Below are positions 62,698 to 64,000 of a stretch of DNA of 64,000 bases, piece after piece. A program made the translations under genes and the position numbers. The stretch comes from Lujinxingia vulgaris (GTDB taxonomy: Bacteria; Myxococcota_A; Bradymonadia; Bradymonadales; Bradymonadaceae). Position 1 is the stretch's first letter; the number at the start of each line of letters is the position of its first letter. Location of the stretch: assembly GCF_007997005.1 (NCBI RefSeq), contig NZ_VOSL01000055.1, positions 1 through 64,000 on the forward strand, in the 5' to 3' direction. The notes below the pieces were generated by a model that was not told where the DNA came from, ran no database searches, and saw only the letters and a program-made list of their open reading frames with translations.

Positions 62698-63444
62698 ATG
62701 AGTGAGACGATCCGTGTGGAGCGGCACGAGGGCGTGCTGGAGATTATCTTTGATCGCCCCGAGCGCAAAAATGCCCTGACGCTGGCGATGTATACCGAGG
62801 CCGCCCGTCAGTTGCAGCTGGCCGGCGATGACGACGCCATCCGCTGTGTGATGGTGCGCGGGGAGGGCGGCCACTTCAGCAGCGGTAACGATCTCAAAGA
62901 TTTTATGAACGATCCGCCGGTCGATGAAGACAGCCCGGTGTTTCGCTTTTTGCTGGCGCTGCGCCGCTGTCCCAAACCGGTGATCGCCGCGGTGGAGGGC
63001 TACGCCATCGGCATCGGCACGACGATGCTGCTGCACTGCGACCTGGTCTACGCTGCCCGCTCGACGCGATTTCGCCTGCCTTTTGTGGAGCTGGGGCTTG
63101 TGCCCGAGGCCGGCTCCAGCCTGATCCTGGGGCAGATCGCCGGGCACCGCCTGGCCGCCGAGCTCCTTTATCTGGGCGACTTCTTTGATGGCGAGATGGC
63201 GCTGCGCTGCGGCATCGTCAACGAGCTCGTCGAGGATGGCGAGGTGGCGACTCGGGCCCATAAGGTCGCGCAGAGGCTGGCGGCGAAGTCGCCCCAGGCG
63301 CTGCGCCTGACCAAGTCGCTCTTGCGCCGCGGTGATGAGCAGGAGGTCATCGAGGCGATGCGAGCGGAGGCGGCGATCTTTGCGGCGCGCCTGGGCTCGG
63401 AGGATTTTCAGGCCGCGGTTGCGGGCTTTCTGGGCAAAAAGTAG
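62698..63444 (+). CDS. Enoyl-CoA hydratase/isomerase family protein
   Basis: A 248-aa crotonase. RPERKNALTLAMY, VRGEGGHFSSGNDLKDF (oxyanion loop) and AAVEGYAIGIGTTMLLHCDLVYA are typical. In TRFRLPFVELGLVPEAGSS a conserved Glu is present in the second catalytic position, whereas the first (GGG/E region) reads GIGTTML, without Glu. That pattern fits an isomerase or another crotonase rather than a classical hydratase. The ATG at 62698 follows AGGAG at 5 bp; the ATG at 62695 is adjacent. It is divergent from the kinase-FGE gene. Confidence 0.85.
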   Translation: MSETIRVERHEGVLEIIFDRPERKNALTLAMYTEAARQLQLAGDDDAIRCVMVRGEGGHFSSGNDLKDFMNDPPVDEDSPVFRFLLALRRCPKPVIAAVEGYAIGIGTTMLLHCDLVYAARSTRFRLPFVELGLVPEAGSSLILGQIAGHRLAAELLYLGDFFDGEMALRCGIVNELVEDGEVATRAHKVAQRLAAKSPQALRLTKSLLRRGDEQEVIEAMRAEAAIFAARLGSEDFQAAVAGFLGKK

Positions 63445-63507
63445 CCCGATCAGATACGCCGGCACCTCATGCCTCGTAGATGCCCCGGGGCGGACTTCTC
63501 GGATGAA

Positions 63508-63551
63508 CAAAAAGCCTCGCCGGGGCCGCAAAGCAGCGGCCCCGGCGAGGC
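63508..63551 (-). terminator. Intrinsic terminator of the leftward right-edge gene
   Basis: GCCTCGCCGGGGCCGC pairs perfectly with GCGGCCCCGGCGAGGC (16 bp) around a 6-base loop. On the minus strand the hairpin is followed by TTTTT. It lies 56 bp beyond the stop of the gene at 63607. Confidence 0.92.
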
Positions 63552-63606
63552 GGTGGTTTGAGGTGAGCCGGGGGACGTGGCTCACGTCAGGAGGGCAGAC
63601 TGCCGA

Positions 63607-64000
63607 TCAGTACTCCTCGGGCGCTCCGCTCTCGGAGGGCTCGGTGGTGCCAGGTTGGGAGTCGGCCGGCGCAGCTTCGGGCGCTGCCTCATGCAGCTTG
63701 CGAAGCGACTCGGTGATCTCTTTCTCGAAATCGTTGGTCTTCTCGCGGATCTCCTCGGCGGCGTCGGCGACATCTTCGGTGCCTCCGGCGGCCATGCGGT
63801 TGGCCTCATCGCGTACCTGATCGAGGCCCTCCTGGACCTGCTGCCAGCCCTCACCAAACTCTTCCTCTCCGGTGGGGCCCCCGCCGTAGGGCTCGGTCGT
63901 CTCCTCAGCCGAGGGCGACTCCATGTCGCCTGCGGCCGGATCCTCGGTGCCCTGTTCGGCCGGTGCCGGCTCGGTGGGCATCGGCTCGGTGGCCGGCTCT
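63607..64000 (-). CDS. Acidic Pro/Glu-rich protein, incomplete at the right edge
   Basis: At least 131 codons are open to the window edge and no upstream stop is reached, so the 5' end lies outside; an ATG at 63981 may be internal. The visible part is rich in Glu, Pro, Ala and Thr (EPAPAEQGTEDPAAGD), then predicted helical (EGWQQVQEGLDQVRDEANRM, EEIREKTNDFEKEITESLRK). No known domain is recognised. The low-complexity N-terminal part suggests a linker after a signal or lipoprotein leader, but that cannot be seen here. Confidence 0.6.
   Translation of the reverse strand, partial: EPATEPMPTEPAPAEQGTEDPAAGDMESPSAEETTEPYGGGPTGEEEFGEGWQQVQEGLDQVRDEANRMAAGGTEDVADAAEEIREKTNDFEKEITESLRKLHEAAPEAAPADSQPGTTEPSESGAPEEY

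Overview
The window looks like chromosomal DNA of a high-GC, predatory or social type of Myxococcota/deltaproteobacterium; a Bradymonadales-like organism is my best guess from gene style, not from a database match. Grounds: strongly G/C-biased codons, a high density of histidine kinases, Ser/Thr kinases fused to other domains, many lipoproteins, a myxobacterial-type Cys-rich lipoprotein, PPC-repeat surface proteins, a C-factor-like SDR and an FAAL/ACP lipid locus. No replication genes, phage, CRISPR array, rRNA or insertion sequence was recognised; the only transposase-like gene is a Y1 (RAYT-type) protein.

Layout. 0-7 kb: 91-bp tandem repeat, an aldehyde dehydrogenase, then a DUF4175 coiled-coil membrane protein coupled to a TPR metalloprotease. 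7-13 kb: leftward run of a small membrane protein, mutS2, a PAS histidine kinase and a family 2 glycosyltransferase. 13-24 kb: methyltransferase-like protein, DUF523, PPC lipoprotein, an ion channel with an odd filter, a stress protein, a YbiT-like ABC-F protein with a degenerate second Walker A, lipoprotein, histidine kinase, DUF202. 24-29 kb: SLC13/TrkA-C transporter, the RAYT gene and YigZ, embedded in repeat clusters. 29-36 kb: spermidine synthase-like protein, a three-gene DJ-1/lipoprotein/membrane set, a SulP transporter, an SDR and lipocalin. 36-44 kb: sensor kinases, RuvC-like nuclease, FeS-type photolyase. 44-50 kb: FAAL, crotonase fusion and ACP facing a divergent cytochrome P450. 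50-64 kb: secreted proteins, FAD monooxygenase, a kinase fused to an ODP-type metallo-beta-lactamase domain, cytochrome c lipoprotein, two truncated genes joined by a deletion beside tRNA-Pro(CGG), hydrolase, kinase-FGE fusion, enoyl-CoA hydratase and an incomplete acidic protein.

The most unusual signal is outside the genes. Most larger intergenic gaps of the first 54 kb carry an 11-bp dyad, GACC-N3-GGTC, singly or in arrays with exact unit lengths of 19, 21, 23, 24 or 34 bp. The arms are mostly conserved, the three central bases vary, and some copies near the RAYT gene change both arms together (AACC...GGTT). I read this as a REP-like element family, possibly served by the RAYT protein.

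All functions are inferred from reading the translations. No similarity search was run, and start sites were chosen from visible Shine-Dalgarno sequences.
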